In this document: positions 9,994 through 20,240 of the stretch, one piece after another
Numbering within the stretch: position 1 is the stretch's first letter
Layout: every line of letters begins with the position of its first letter
Assembly (NCBI GenBank): GCA_021850095.1
Contig: JAJZRX010000003.1
Coordinates: forward strand, 62,001 to 126,000
DNA from: Deltaproteobacteria bacterium
GTDB taxonomy: Bacteria > Desulfobacterota > Desulfuromonadia > Geobacterales > Pseudopelobacteraceae
Direction of reading: 5' to 3'
DNA: 64,000 nucleotides
The notes under the pieces: generated by a model
The model's database searches: none
What the model was told of the DNA's origin: nothing
What the model saw: the letters and a program-made list of their open reading frames with translations, nothing else
Program-made: the position numbers and the translations under genes

Positions 9994-10482
9994 ATGACTG
10001 AACAATCACTTATCCTCTGGATCATCGGTGCTGTTCTGGCCTTAACTGGCTTGTGCGGCATGCTGCTGCCGTTTTTGCCGGGCGCCCCTTTCCTGTTTCT
10101 GGGCTTGCTTTTCGGCGCCTGGGCGGAGGATTTCCGTTATGTCGGACTTGGAACCCTGCTGGTTCTGGCAGCCCTGGCGGCGCTGACCTATCTGGTGGAA
10201 TTTGCGGCTTCGATTCTGGGAGTCAGGAAGTACGGCGGATCGAATCGGGCCATGTTCGGCGCCGCTCTGGGGGGGATTGTCGGGATGTTTTTTGGTCTGC
10301 CGGGCATTCTGCTGGGACCAATGGCTGGCGCGGTGCTGGGCGAGTTGTCGCTGCAGCGCACCCTGGATCAGGCCAGCCGCGCCGGTTTCGGCACCGTGGT
10401 CGGGATGGCGGTCGGTATGGCCGGCAAACTGGCCATCGGCATTGCCATGCTGGGGCTTTTTCTGTTTGTCAGGTTTTTCTGA
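9994..10482 (+). CDS. DUF456 family membrane protein
   Basis: A 162-residue integral membrane protein with about four hydrophobic segments (about 6-37, 50-75, 85-115, 135-160) rich in Gly, Ala and Leu, including the glycine-rich FGAALGGIVGMFFGLPGILLGPMAGAVLGEL stretch typical of the DUF456 family. Function of the family is not known. It stands alone between two terminators, converging on aroG. Confidence 0.85.
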   Translation: MTEQSLILWIIGAVLALTGLCGMLLPFLPGAPFLFLGLLFGAWAEDFRYVGLGTLLVLAALAALTYLVEFAASILGVRKYGGSNRAMFGAALGGIVGMFFGLPGILLGPMAGAVLGELSLQRTLDQASRAGFGTVVGMAVGMAGKLAIGIAMLGLFLFVRFF

Positions 10483-10514
10483 ATAGTGCCGAAGGGTGTG
10501 GAAAGTAAAAAGGG

Positions 10515-10542
10515 CGGGGCGCAGTGGTTTGCGCCCCGTTTT
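10515..10542. terminator. Bidirectional terminator between the DUF456 gene and DAHP synthase gene
   Basis: Perfect 9-bp stem CGGGGCGCA/TGCGCCCCG with a 6-base loop. T-tracts occur on both strands (GTTTT to the right; CCCTTTTTAC on the minus strand), fitting the convergent genes. Confidence 0.85.
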
Positions 10543-10543
10543 G

Positions 10544-11596
10544 TCACTTTCTCGTTTGCAGTTTTCTGTGGGCATCCAGCAGGATCCGTTCGGTGGTGGC
10601 CCAGTCGATACAGGCATCGGTGATTGATACGCCGTATTTTAGCTGGCACAAGTCGCTCGGGATCTTCTGGTTGCCGGCCTCCAGGTAGCTTTCGATCATT
10701 ACGCCCGAGATCGACGTGTTGCCGGCCAGGATCTGATCCACCACGCTTGCCAGTACTTCGGGCTGTTTCTGGTAATCCTTGTTGGAGTTTCCGTGGCTGC
10801 AGTCGACCATGATGGTCGGCGGTAGATTGTTCTTTTTGAGGGATTCTTCGGTGTGGGCGATGTCCTCGGGATGGTAATTCACTTTTTTGGATCCCCCGCG
10901 CAGGACGATATGCACATCCGGATTGCCGCTGGTCTGGATGATAGAAGTCCGCCCTTCACGGTTGATGCCGAGAAAACTGTGGGGGTGCTGGGCCGCCTTC
11001 ATGGCGTCTATCGCGATCTGGAGGTTGCCGTCCGTGCCATTTTTGAAGCCGACCGGGAAGGAAAGTCCGCTGGACATCTCGCGATGAGTCTGGGATTCGG
11101 TTGTGCGTGCGCCGATGGCGCCCCAACTGATCATGTCGGCCACATATTCGGGGGTGATCGGATCGAGCATCTCGTTGGCCACCGGAACTTCCAGGGCCGT
11201 AATACGGCTCAACAATCCGCGGGCAATGCCGAGCCCTTTGGATATCAGGTGTGTTCCGTTCATGTCCGGGTCATTGATCAACCCTTTCCAGCCGACCGTT
11301 GTGCGCGGTTTTTCAAAATAGACCCGCATGATCAGCAGCAGCTGGTCTTCAACCTGGCGCGAAAGTGCCGACAAACGTTTGGCATATTCAACAGCCGCTT
11401 CCGTGTCGTGGATCGAACAGGGGCCGACCACCACCATCAGGCGGCGATCTTTGCGCTGGATGATGTTCTTGAGCTGTTCACGACTCCTGCTGACGAAGGT
11501 GCGGTCTCTTTCCGATAACGGAAAAACCTGGCGCAGATCGGCCGGAGCTATTATTGGTGTGATGGCGGTGATTTTCAGGTTGTTGGTCTTGATCAC
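10544..11596 (-). CDS. aroG: 3-deoxy-7-phosphoheptulonate (DAHP) synthase, class I
   Basis: Joins phosphoenolpyruvate and erythrose 4-phosphate, the first step of the shikimate pathway. The AroFGH-type motifs are all present: VVGPCSIHD with the metal Cys, RVYFEKPRTTVGWKGLINDP, GARTTESQTHREM, GFKNGTDG, VDCSHGNSNKD and the C-terminal SITDACIDW. The length of 350 residues is normal. The start is GTG at 11596 with AGGGAGAA upstream. Which of AroF/G/H it matches in feedback sensitivity cannot be read by eye, so the symbol is a family-level choice. Confidence 0.92.
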   Translation of the reverse strand: MIKTNNLKITAITPIIAPADLRQVFPLSERDRTFVSRSREQLKNIIQRKDRRLMVVVGPCSIHDTEAAVEYAKRLSALSRQVEDQLLLIMRVYFEKPRTTVGWKGLINDPDMNGTHLISKGLGIARGLLSRITALEVPVANEMLDPITPEYVADMISWGAIGARTTESQTHREMSSGLSFPVGFKNGTDGNLQIAIDAMKAAQHPHSFLGINREGRTSIIQTSGNPDVHIVLRGGSKKVNYHPEDIAHTEESLKKNNLPPTIMVDCSHGNSNKDYQKQPEVLASVVDQILAGNTSISGVMIESYLEAGNQKIPSDLCQLKYGVSITDACIDWATTERILLDAHRKLQTRK

Positions 11597-11627
11597 TGAT
11601 AGTTCTCCCTTACCGTTGATAAAGGGT

Positions 11628-11657
11628 GTTATAGTTTTTTTAATTGCGGATTGTCAA
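11628..11657 (-). promoter_or_regulatory. Predicted promoter of DAHP synthase
   Basis: On the minus strand TTGACA (11657-11652) and TATAAC (11633-11628) are separated by 18 bases, about 35 bases before the GTG start. Confidence 0.5.
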
Positions 11658-11728
11658 TGCTTCTCTGTATGAATAGCCAAATAAATCAGTAGGTTAAATT
11701 TTACGAAACAATTGTTATGGGGGATTTG

Positions 11729-12289
11729 ATGCGGCGGGCTGTTTTTCTGGATCGGGACGGTACCCTTAATGTGGAGAAAGAGTATCTGTACCTGATCGCG
11801 GATTTCGAATTTATTCCGGGTGCGGTGGAGGCCGTTCGCCTGCTGAACCAGGCCGGTTTCCTGGTGGTGGTGGTCACGAACCAGTCCGGCGTGGCCCGCG
11901 GCTATTATACCGAAGAGGATGTGGAAATCCTGCATCGCCACATCGCTGCGGAGCTGCACAAATATGGGGCGCGGGTCGATGCCTGGTTGTATTGCCCCCA
12001 TCATCCCGACGGTCGCGGCAGCTATTCTCTGCCCTGCAGCTGCCGGAAACCGTTGCCGGGCATGCTGAAGGAGGCCGCACGGCGCTACGATATCGATCTT
12101 ACATCATCGGTCATGATCGGTGACAAGCTGGCTGACATTTCAGCCGGTCAGGCTGCCGGCTGCGGTACAATTCTTGTCCGGACCGGCTATGGTGCGGAAG
12201 AGGAGTGTCATCTCCCGGAGAGTACACCCGTGTTTGATGATCTGTTGAGGGCTGCAGAAAGTCTGACCCTGGATGTTAATCCGGTTTGA
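11729..12289 (+). CDS. gmhB: D-glycero-D-manno-heptose 1,7-bisphosphate 7-phosphatase
   Basis: HAD-family phosphatase of the ADP-heptose pathway for the lipopolysaccharide inner core. The nucleophile motif FLDRDGTLN, the second motif VVTNQSGVARG, the zinc-binding CPHHPDG...CSCRKP loop characteristic of GmhB, and the MIGDKLADI acid motif are all visible. ATG 11729 (186 residues) has GGGGGA six bases upstream, so it is preferred over ATG 11717 of the track. rfbA follows 58 bases later. Confidence 0.92.
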   Translation: MRRAVFLDRDGTLNVEKEYLYLIADFEFIPGAVEAVRLLNQAGFLVVVVTNQSGVARGYYTEEDVEILHRHIAAELHKYGARVDAWLYCPHHPDGRGSYSLPCSCRKPLPGMLKEAARRYDIDLTSSVMIGDKLADISAGQAAGCGTILVRTGYGAEEECHLPESTPVFDDLLRAAESLTLDVNPV

Positions 12290-12347
12290 CACCGCTTACG
12301 GTAACGTGATACCTAACCGAAGTTTATAAATCAGCCGAGGAGTTTTT

Positions 12348-13244
12348 ATGACCAGAGGTATCCGCAAGGGAATCATACTCGCCGGCGGGGCCGGCAGCCG
12401 TCTTTATCCGTTGACATTGGTGGCCAGCAAGCAATTACAGCCGGTGTACGACAAGCCGATGATCTATTATCCGCTGGCGACTCTGATGGCGGCCGGCATC
12501 AAGGATATTCTGCTGATTTCGACGCCGCTGGATACTCCCCGTTTTGAAGCGTTGCTGGGGGATGGTTCCCGCTGGGGCATTACGATCAGCTACAAGGTTC
12601 AGCCAGAGCCTAAAGGAATCGCCCAGGCGTTTCTGGTTGGCGAGGAGTTTATCGACAATCAGCCGGTCTGCCTGATTCTGGGTGACAATATTTTCTACGG
12701 CAAGATGAATCTGGACAAGATCGTTTCAGAATTCCAGGGGGGAGCCCGGGTCTTCGGCTACCAGGTTCACGATCCCGAACGCTATGGCGTGGTCGAGTTT
12801 GACCGGGAGGGCACGGTTCTCAGCATCGAGGAAAAGCCGAAACTGCCCAAATCGCATTATGCAGTTCCCGGTTTGTATCTGTATGACGAAAAGGTCGTGA
12901 AAATTGCCAAGGAAATCAAGCCGTCGCCGCGGGGCGAGCTGGAAATAACCGATATCAATCTGGAATATCTGCAGCGCGGCCAGCTGATGGTTGAAAAACT
13001 GGGGCGCGGGATCGCCTGGCTGGATACCGGCACTCACCGTAGTCTGCTGGAGGCCAGCAACTTTATTGAAACGATTGAATCGCGGCAGGGGCTTAAGATC
13101 GCCTGCCTTGAGGAAATTGCGCTGCGGCGCGGTTTTCTGGATTGCCAGGGCATGAAACGGGTGATCGATGCTACTCCCAACTCTTCATACAAGGATTATC
13201 TGCTGCGGGTGTACAGTGAAATTGATCTGTGCGGGTCGCTCTGA
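12348..13244 (+). CDS. rfbA: Glucose-1-phosphate thymidylyltransferase
   Basis: Makes dTDP-glucose, the first step towards dTDP-L-rhamnose and related sugars. The N-terminal [16 protein letters not shown] is the nucleotidyltransferase signature, followed by the active-site segments [24 protein letters not shown] and GLYLYDEKV. The length of 298 residues is normal for RmlA. It is separated by 44 kb from the rfbB-rfbD fusion; no rfbC is in the window. GAGGAG precedes the ATG. Confidence 0.94.
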   Translation: MTRGIRKGIILAGGAGSRLYPLTLVASKQLQPVYDKPMIYYPLATLMAAGIKDILLISTPLDTPRFEALLGDGSRWGITISYKVQPEPKGIAQAFLVGEEFIDNQPVCLILGDNIFYGKMNLDKIVSEFQGGARVFGYQVHDPERYGVVEFDREGTVLSIEEKPKLPKSHYAVPGLYLYDEKVVKIAKEIKPSPRGELEITDINLEYLQRGQLMVEKLGRGIAWLDTGTHRSLLEASNFIETIESRQGLKIACLEEIALRRGFLDCQGMKRVIDATPNSSYKDYLLRVYSEIDLCGSL

Positions 13245-13265
13245 TTTGCAAGGTAGACACTGACG

Positions 13266-14087
13266 ATGGAGTTCATCAAGAAATATCTCTTCGCTGTGGT
13301 GACCGGAGTCGGCATTCTGGCCGCTCTAATCGTATTCTCGTTGAATGTTCCCCGCAGTCGCGAAGCCAATGCGGTTGAAAGGGGTCTGTTGAGTGTCATG
13401 GCGCCGGTTTTTCAGCCCTTTTACCGCTTGAGCGGTTTGGTGGAGGATGTCTGGGACGGGTATGTCAGTCTGGTTGACACCCATCGGGAAAACCTGCGCT
13501 TGCGCGAAGATGTCCGCGTACTTAACGAACGGGTGCGCGAGCGCAACGAACTGTTGCTGACCAATCAGCGCCTGGAGCGCTTGCTGGATATGAAGAAGAA
13601 CGTCAAGACGCCGACCATCGCGGCCGAGGTGATCGGTGAGGATACCACGTCCTGGTTTCGCACCCTGATACTGAATCGCGGCAGTTCCAGCGGAATCCGC
13701 GAGGGGATGGCGGTGGTTGCCGCCGATGGCATTGTCGGTCAGATTGTCAAGGTTGCAAATTCCACATCACGGGTTGTTCTGCTGACCGACCACGCCAGCG
13801 GCATTGCCGCAACTATCCAGCGCTCACGTGCTCGCGGTGTCGTCAAGGGCAAGTCTGAAATGCTCTGTACGCTCGAATTCACAACCCGCGAAGAGGACGT
13901 CAAGGTCGGTGATCAGGTAATATCATCCGGAATCGGCGGCATTTTTCAAAAAGGGCTCCCGATTGGCGAAGTAACCATGGTTAAACGCGGTGAATACGGT
14001 GTTTTTCAAACGGTGTCGATTCGCCCCAGCGTTAACCTGGCCCATCTGGAAGAAGTTCTGGTGGTTTTGAGTGGCGGTTATGAGTAG
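13266..14087 (+). CDS. mreC: Rod shape-determining protein MreC
   Basis: Bitopic inner-membrane scaffold that links MreB and the elongation peptidoglycan machinery. One N-terminal transmembrane helix (about 8-27), a coiled-coil (about 70-103, with the LRLREDVRVLNERVRERNELL heptads) and the double beta-barrel periplasmic domain with NRGSSSGIREGMAVV and ITGI-like DHASGIAA motifs are seen. The length of 273 residues fits. It starts the mreC-mreD-mrdA-rodA operon, in which every junction overlaps. Confidence 0.94.
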   Translation: MEFIKKYLFAVVTGVGILAALIVFSLNVPRSREANAVERGLLSVMAPVFQPFYRLSGLVEDVWDGYVSLVDTHRENLRLREDVRVLNERVRERNELLLTNQRLERLLDMKKNVKTPTIAAEVIGEDTTSWFRTLILNRGSSSGIREGMAVVAADGIVGQIVKVANSTSRVVLLTDHASGIAATIQRSRARGVVKGKSEMLCTLEFTTREEDVKVGDQVISSGIGGIFQKGLPIGEVTMVKRGEYGVFQTVSIRPSVNLAHLEEVLVVLSGGYE

Positions 14088-14574
14088 ACGGACCATGCTG
14101 CTGCTGTCCGGTTTGATTCTGGCTGCCCTGGTTCTGCAGGCGGCCGTGTTTCCCGTGTTTTTTCGTCCCCCCTTCAAGCCCGACCTGCTTTTGGTGATCA
14201 TGGTCTTCATGGCACTGCGCTTTCCTTTTGAAATTGGCGCCCCCCTGTCTTGGCTGCTGGGTTTGTTTAATGATGTGTTCAGCGGGCTGTATCTCGGACT
14301 GGATGCCTTCACGTTTCTGGTCGTTTTTCTGCTGATCCGCAGCGTATCGGACCGCTTGTACGCCGATAGCGCGATTTTGTTTGTCCTGACCGTGGCTGGT
14401 GCCACTTTGGGCGGATTTACGCTCAATCTCCTGCTGCTGATCATGATGACCAGTTCTCCGGAAATAGCCTATTCGATGATTTCCGATATCATACCCCGCC
14501 TTTTGGTCAACTCATTTGCCGCATCGCTCGTAACCCTTTTTCCCGGTTTCGACTGCCAGTTGGAAACAGCATGA
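14080..14574 (+). CDS. mreD: Rod shape-determining protein MreD
   Basis: Small polytopic membrane partner of MreC. About five hydrophobic helices fill its 164 residues, with the PFKPDLLLV and NDVFSGLYLGLDAF motifs of the family. ATG 14080 overlaps the end of mreC by 8 bases and is preferred over GTG 14071; the end overlaps mrdA by 4 bases (ATGA). Confidence 0.9.
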   Translation: MSRRTMLLLSGLILAALVLQAAVFPVFFRPPFKPDLLLVIMVFMALRFPFEIGAPLSWLLGLFNDVFSGLYLGLDAFTFLVVFLLIRSVSDRLYADSAILFVLTVAGATLGGFTLNLLLLIMMTSSPEIAYSMISDIIPRLLVNSFAASLVTLFPGFDCQLETA

Positions 14575-16511
14575 AAGAACGGCGCTTTGTTCGAGAAGTT
14601 CTGGAATCCAAACAAAGAATACTGGTGCTGTCATTCATTGTGGGCGCCGTATTTTTTCTTTTACTGGCGCGATTGTGGCATCTGCAAATCCTGAATGCCG
14701 ACGATTATCAGGCCATGTCAGAAAACAACCGGCTTCGCTTCGTGCCGGTGGCGGCCTTCAGGGGCGCGATCATGGACCGCAGCGGGACCGTGCTGGTCAG
14801 TAACCGCCCCTCGTTCAGCCTGGCAGTGGTGCCCCAGGAGGTAAAGGATAAGGAAGCGCTTCTGACCCAGTTGTCATCGCTTCTGGGAATCGAGCGGGGA
14901 GAAATGGCCGAGCGCTGGGACAAGAACAAGGGGCGTGCCAAGTACTACCCGATCGTACTCGCTTCCAATATCACGCGTGATCAGGTCGAAATGGTAGAGG
15001 AAAACCGTTTACGCCTGCCGGGAGTCGAAATTGAGATGAAGCCGGTGCGGGAGTATTCAAACGGTGTGCTAGCCTCGCATCTGCTGGGGTATATCGGGGA
15101 AATATCCGAAAAAGAACTGAATCTGAAGAATTTCGAGGACTATAACCCCGGTGACTACATCGGTAAAAACGGCATCGAACGTGCCCTGGAAAATGAGCTG
15201 CACGGTGAAGACGGCGGGCGTCAGTTCGAGGTGGATGCCCGCGGCAGGGTGCTGCGCACAATCTCGGAAACCCATCCCACCGTTGGTAACAGCGTCGTGC
15301 TGACCATCGATGCCGAGATACAGAAAAAGGCTGAAAAAGCTTTTGGCGAGCAGGCTGGCGCCGCGGTTGCCATGGACGTCAACAGTGGAGAAATCCTCGC
15401 TTTTGTCAGCAATCCCGGTTTCGACCCGGCGCTCTTCAGTGGCAAGCTGCCGCCCGATATTTGGAAAGGCTACCTGGAGGACAAGCGGCGACCGCTTGAG
15501 AATAAGGCTTTGAGCGGCCAGTATCCGCCCGGTTCGACGTTCAAGATCGTTACTGCTCTGGCCGGCCTGCAGGACAGCGTGATCAACGACTCCAGCTCGG
15601 TAAACTGCGGCGGATCCTACAGCCTGGGAACCTCCACCTTCAAATGCTGGAACAGGAGGGGCCACGGAAACACAAACCTGCGCAAGTCCCTGCGGGAATC
15701 CTGTGACGTCTATTATTATCAGCTTGGAGAAAAACTGGGCGTGGATAAAATTGCCGCCGCTTCCAAGGCATTCATGCTGGGTTCTCCGCTGGGGGTCGAG
15801 CTGCAGAATGAAAAACCGGGCCTGATCCCGACTTCTGAATGGAAACTGGAACGTTTCGGCAAGCGCTGGTTTCAGGGTGAGACGCTGCCGGTCGCAATCG
15901 GCCAGGGATATGTTCTGACAACGCCGATTCAGCTGGCTTCAATGATCGCCACGGTTGCCAACGAGGGCACCATCTACCGGCCACACTTGGTAAAGCGGAT
16001 CGTCGATGCCGACGGAAAAACGCTTCGTGAAACCAAGCCGGAGGTTATCGGAACAGCATCCTTCCCGAAAGAGTCATTCCGTCTGGTCAAACAGGGCTTG
16101 TTTGCGGTTGTCAACGAGCGGGGCGGTACCGGAGCCCAGTCCCGGCTCTACGATGTCAGGGTGGCCGGTAAAACCGGCACATCCCAGGTGGTCAAGCTGC
16201 GGGACAGCAAACGCAGTACTCCTTATCAATTCCGCGACCATGCCCTGTTTGTCGCCTTTGCACCTTTTGACAAGCCCGAGATTGCCGTGGCAGTTGTGGT
16301 GGAACATGGCGAACATGGCGGTTCGGCCGCCGCGCCGATTGCCGGCAGAATATTGAGGGCCTATTTCGAAAGCAAGAAACCGGCCAGAAAGGAACCGGCC
16401 GGATCTTCAAAAGCTGGAGATTCGGATACGGAAAGCGCGGAAGAGCCGACCGGCGCCGCCGAGCCTGCTGCCGTTGATGGAGCTGCTGATAAGGATGCCG
16501 CCAATGATTGA
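14571..16511 (+). CDS. mrdA: Penicillin-binding protein 2
   Basis: Elongation-specific peptidoglycan transpeptidase working with RodA. One transmembrane helix (about 17-37), the PBP dimerisation domain (about 60-230) and the transpeptidase domain follow. The catalytic motifs are Ser322-T-F-K in YPPGSTFKIV, SCD as the SxN equivalent, and KTGTS at about 533. The C-terminal 45 residues are a low-complexity Ala/Glu/Lys/Pro tail not found in all homologues. Overlaps with mreD and rodA indicate translational coupling. Confidence 0.94.
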   Translation: MKERRFVREVLESKQRILVLSFIVGAVFFLLLARLWHLQILNADDYQAMSENNRLRFVPVAAFRGAIMDRSGTVLVSNRPSFSLAVVPQEVKDKEALLTQLSSLLGIERGEMAERWDKNKGRAKYYPIVLASNITRDQVEMVEENRLRLPGVEIEMKPVREYSNGVLASHLLGYIGEISEKELNLKNFEDYNPGDYIGKNGIERALENELHGEDGGRQFEVDARGRVLRTISETHPTVGNSVVLTIDAEIQKKAEKAFGEQAGAAVAMDVNSGEILAFVSNPGFDPALFSGKLPPDIWKGYLEDKRRPLENKALSGQYPPGSTFKIVTALAGLQDSVINDSSSVNCGGSYSLGTSTFKCWNRRGHGNTNLRKSLRESCDVYYYQLGEKLGVDKIAAASKAFMLGSPLGVELQNEKPGLIPTSEWKLERFGKRWFQGETLPVAIGQGYVLTTPIQLASMIATVANEGTIYRPHLVKRIVDADGKTLRETKPEVIGTASFPKESFRLVKQGLFAVVNERGGTGAQSRLYDVRVAGKTGTSQVVKLRDSKRSTPYQFRDHALFVAFAPFDKPEIAVAVVVEHGEHGGSAAAPIAGRILRAYFESKKPARKEPAGSSKAGDSDTESAEEPTGAAEPAAVDGAADKDAAND

Positions 16512-17604
16512 TCGTCGACTCCTGACAAACTTCGACTGGGTATTGGCCGGACTTGTGGTGGTTGTGTGCCTGTTGGGCATCATGAATATTTACAGCGCCA
16601 CAAACTCCTACAAGATCGTGGGGGCTGCCTATTATACCAAACAGTTCTACTGGATGCTGACGGGAATAACGATCTCACTGCTTGTCTGCAGCGTTGATTA
16701 TCATCTGCTGGAAGACCTGTCATACTGGCTTTACGGTTTTATCGTGCTGCTGCTGCTTGCGGTGCTGATTTTCGGCCGGGCCTCCATGGGCGCCACCCGC
16801 TGGCTGAATCTGGGGCTGTTCAATGTGCAGCCGTCGGAGCTGATGAAGATCGTCATCATTATTACGATTGCCCGTTTCTTCAATAATTTTCACACAATTG
16901 ACGGTCTGACCATCAAGGATGTTCTTTTCCCTTTGGGAATACTGGCTCTGCCGGCGGCATTGATCATGAAACAGCCCGATCTGGGCACCGCCGTCCTGGT
17001 GGTTCTGATCGCTGTTTCCATGACCTTTTACGTCGGCCTGCGCTGGAGCACGATCGTGACTTTTACTCTGGTAACAATTCCGATGGCCTGGATCGGCTGG
17101 TCATTCTATCTGCGCCCCTACCAGAAAAACCGTGTGCTTGATTTTCTCAATCCGGAACGTTCACGGCTCGGCAGCGGTTACCACATCATCCAGAGCAAAA
17201 TAGCCGTCGGATCGGGCGGAATTACCGGCAAGGGCTTTATCCAGGGAACCCAGTCCCAACTTAAGTTTCTCCCCGAGCAGCATACCGACTTCGCTTTTTC
17301 GGTATTTGCCGAAGAGTGGGGCTTTGTCGGCTGTCTGCTGCTGATGATCCTGTACCTGTTGCTGATATTGTGGGGCCTGAATATTGCCCGGCGCTGCAAC
17401 GACCGTTTCGGCGGATTGCTGGCGGTGGGGGTGACGGCCATGCTGTTCTGGCATTTTGTCATCAATATGGGGATGGTTATCGGATTGTTTCCGGTGGTCG
17501 GTGTGCCGATGCCGTTCTTCTCCTACGGCGGCACGTCGATGATCACCTCGATGGTCGGGATCGGGTTGCTGCAGAATGTCAGCATGCGGCGCTTTATGTT
17601 TTGA
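16504..17604 (+). CDS. rodA: Peptidoglycan glycosyltransferase RodA (SEDS family)
   Basis: Polymerises glycan strands with PBP2. About ten transmembrane helices and the SEDS signatures GATRWLNLG...QPSELMKI, KQPDLGTA and the C-terminal PVVGVPMPFFSYGGTSM are visible. ATG 16504 (366 residues) has AAGGA upstream and overlaps mrdA by 8 bases; the track start at 16474 adds residues from within mrdA. Confidence 0.93.
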   Translation: MIDRRLLTNFDWVLAGLVVVVCLLGIMNIYSATNSYKIVGAAYYTKQFYWMLTGITISLLVCSVDYHLLEDLSYWLYGFIVLLLLAVLIFGRASMGATRWLNLGLFNVQPSELMKIVIIITIARFFNNFHTIDGLTIKDVLFPLGILALPAALIMKQPDLGTAVLVVLIAVSMTFYVGLRWSTIVTFTLVTIPMAWIGWSFYLRPYQKNRVLDFLNPERSRLGSGYHIIQSKIAVGSGGITGKGFIQGTQSQLKFLPEQHTDFAFSVFAEEWGFVGCLLLMILYLLLILWGLNIARRCNDRFGGLLAVGVTAMLFWHFVINMGMVIGLFPVVGVPMPFFSYGGTSMITSMVGIGLLQNVSMRRFMF

Positions 17605-17694
17605 TTGTGAACCAAAGCCCCCTTTTGCCCTTTACATTCCAGCCATCTTTATTTATTCTGCACAGTCCGATTCTTATGTACAACGAAGGGTTCC

Positions 17695-19491
17695 ATGGAT
17701 ATCAGCAGAATTCGCAATTTCTCCATCATCGCCCACATTGATCACGGTAAATCCACGCTGGCGGACCGGCTGCTGGAGTATACCGGCACCGTATCCGATC
17801 GCGAAAAACAGAACCAGTTCCTTGACAAGATGGATCTTGAGCGGGAGCGTGGCATCACGATCAAGGCCCAGACCGTGCGGCTGAATTATCGCGCCGACGA
17901 TGGACGGGACTATATCCTCAATCTGATCGACACCCCCGGCCACGTTGACTTTACCTACGAGGTTTCCCGCTCTCTGGCCGCCTGCGAAGGGGGGCTGCTG
18001 GTGGTGGACGCCTCCCAGGGGGTCGAGGCCCAGACCCTGGCCAATGTTTATCTGGCTCTGGACATAAACCTGGAAGTCTTCCCTGTGCTGAACAAGATTG
18101 ACCTGCCGGCGGCCGATCCGGAACGGGTTATCCAGGAAATCGAAGAGATCATCGGCATTGATGCCCATGATGCGGTCCGGGCCAGCGCCAAGGAGGGCAT
18201 CGGCACCAAGGAAATACTGGAAGAGATCGTTCGCAAAATACCGCCTCCCAAGGGTGATGCGGCCGCGCCGCTCAAGGCGCTGCTGTTCGATTCCTGGTAT
18301 GATCAGTACCAGGGCGTTATCATTCTGGTGCGGATCTTCGACGGCACTCTCAAAAAAGGAGACAAAATCCAGCTGATGGCCACCAACAGCTCCTTTGAGG
18401 CTCTCAAGGTGGGGGTTTTTGCTCCGGTCATGCGCGAAGTGCCACAACTGTCTGCCGGAGAGGTCGGTTTTGTGATTGCCGGCATCAAGGATGTGGCTGA
18501 CGCCAAGGTTGGCGATACGGTTACCCTGCTGCAGCGGCAGTGCGCCGTGCCGCTGGATGGTTTCAAGGAAGTTCAGCCCATGGTGTTTTCCGGGCTGTAT
18601 CCGATCGATACCGTCCAGTATGAACAATTGCGTGACGCGCTGGCCAAGCTCAAGCTGAACGACTCCTCCTTTTCCTACGAGCCGGAAACTTCTCTGGCGC
18701 TCGGCTTCGGCTTCCGCTGCGGTTTCCTGGGACTGCTGCACATGGAGATCATCCAGGAACGTCTGGAACGGGAATTCGCGCTTGATCTAATCACAACCGC
18801 ACCGACCGTTGTCTATCGGGTACACAGGATGAATGGCGAGGTCTATTCCATCCAGAGTGCCAATCAGATGCCGGAACTGCAAAGCATGGAATATCTGGAA
18901 GAACCCTTCATTCTGGCCCATATCCATGTGCCCAATGAATTTGTGGGCGGGGTGCTGGCCCTGTGCGAGGACAAACGCGGCGTCCAGCGCGAGATCAAGT
19001 ATCTGACTCCCACCCGGGTCATGATCATTTACGAGCTGCCCCTGAACGAAATCGTCCTTGATTTCTACGACCGCCTCAAATCTATCACCCGGGGCTATGC
19101 CTCCCTGGATTACGAGCATCTGGAATATCGCCGCAGCGATCTGGTGCGGATGAATGTGCTGATCAACGGCGAAGTCGTTGATGCTCTCTCACTTATCCTG
19201 CATCGCGAAAAAGCCTACTTCCGCGGACGTGAGCTGGTGTCGAAGATGAAGGAGCTGATTTCGCGGCAGATGTTCGAGGTCGCGATCCAGGCTGCGATCG
19301 GCAACAAGGTCATTGCCCGTGAAACGGTCAAGGCAATGCGCAAGGACGTTCTGGCCAAGTGCTACGGAGGCGACATCACCCGAAAACGCAAACTGCTGGA
19401 GAAGCAGAAGGAAGGCAAAAAACGCATGAAGAATGTGGGTAACGTCGAATTGCCCCAGGAAGCCTTCCTGGCAATACTAAAGGTCGAATAG
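17695..19491 (+). CDS. lepA: Elongation factor 4 (LepA)
   Basis: Ribosome-associated GTPase that acts on initiation or back-translocation. G1 is AHIDHGKST, the switch region carries [14 protein letters not shown]3 is DTPGHVDF and G4 is NKID. The C-terminal LepA-specific domain (about 490-598) ends in the basic [16 protein letters not shown] stretch. The length of 598 residues is standard. It lies 90 bases after rodA and 45 bases before lepB; GAAGGG precedes the ATG. Confidence 0.96.
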   Translation: MDISRIRNFSIIAHIDHGKSTLADRLLEYTGTVSDREKQNQFLDKMDLERERGITIKAQTVRLNYRADDGRDYILNLIDTPGHVDFTYEVSRSLAACEGGLLVVDASQGVEAQTLANVYLALDINLEVFPVLNKIDLPAADPERVIQEIEEIIGIDAHDAVRASAKEGIGTKEILEEIVRKIPPPKGDAAAPLKALLFDSWYDQYQGVIILVRIFDGTLKKGDKIQLMATNSSFEALKVGVFAPVMREVPQLSAGEVGFVIAGIKDVADAKVGDTVTLLQRQCAVPLDGFKEVQPMVFSGLYPIDTVQYEQLRDALAKLKLNDSSFSYEPETSLALGFGFRCGFLGLLHMEIIQERLEREFALDLITTAPTVVYRVHRMNGEVYSIQSANQMPELQSMEYLEEPFILAHIHVPNEFVGGVLALCEDKRGVQREIKYLTPTRVMIIYELPLNEIVLDFYDRLKSITRGYASLDYEHLEYRRSDLVRMNVLINGEVVDALSLILHREKAYFRGRELVSKMKELISRQMFEVAIQAAIGNKVIARETVKAMRKDVLAKCYGGDITRKRKLLEKQKEGKKRMKNVGNVELPQEAFLAILKVE

Positions 19492-19536
19492 AACTACATC
19501 AGTGTCGTTGTCATGCCGCTGATAAAAGGAACCTGC

Positions 19537-20202
19537 ATGCAAGAACATACCGAAACCTCCCTCGATCCAGCTGTTCAACAACCGGAACCGGCTGTGAGAA
19601 AGAAAAGCCTGATCCGTGAATATGCCGAATCAATTGCCATTGCGATTCTGCTGGCGCTGGTCATCCGCACCTATCTGGTACAGGCTTTCAAGATACCGTC
19701 CGGTTCGATGGAGGATACGCTGGCGATCGGCGATCATCTGCTGGTCAGCAAGTTCATTTATGGCACCAAGCTGCCATTTAATGACAAACGTGTCCTGATC
19801 CTTCGTGATCCCCGACAGGGTGACGTAATCGTCTTTGAATACCCGGAAGATCCCAGCAAGGACTTTATCAAGCGGATCGTCGGCACGCCTGGGGATGTGG
19901 TTGAAGGCAAGGAGAAAAAAGTCTATGTCAACGGCAAACCGTATGATAATCCGCACGAAGTGCACAAGGAAAAGGATCTGATCCCCAAGGAGATGAATCC
20001 GCGCGATACCTTTGGGCCGGTGACGGTGCCGGCTGATTCGTATTTCGTGATGGGGGACAATCGGGATCGTTCCTACGACAGCCGTTTCTGGAAGTTTGTC
20101 AAGCGGGACCAGATCAAGGGATTGGCATTTATCAAATACTGGTCCTGGGATCGGGAAAAACTCCGCCCCCGCTTTGGTAATATCGGCAAGTTGATTAATT
20201 GA
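19537..20202 (+). CDS. lepB: Signal peptidase I
   Basis: Cleaves signal peptides of exported proteins at the outer face of the inner membrane. One transmembrane helix (about 33-50) is followed by the S26 domain: catalytic Ser in PSGSMEDTL, catalytic Lys in DFIKRIVGTPGD, and the GDNRDRSYDSR box. ATG 19537 (221 residues) has AAAGGA six bases upstream; the track start at 19513 lacks one. It follows lepA, a common arrangement. Confidence 0.94.
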   Translation: MQEHTETSLDPAVQQPEPAVRKKSLIREYAESIAIAILLALVIRTYLVQAFKIPSGSMEDTLAIGDHLLVSKFIYGTKLPFNDKRVLILRDPRQGDVIVFEYPEDPSKDFIKRIVGTPGDVVEGKEKKVYVNGKPYDNPHEVHKEKDLIPKEMNPRDTFGPVTVPADSYFVMGDNRDRSYDSRFWKFVKRDQIKGLAFIKYWSWDREKLRPRFGNIGKLIN

Positions 20203-20240
20203 ATACCTACAGTTTTTAATAATTCTTATCGGAGGTTTGT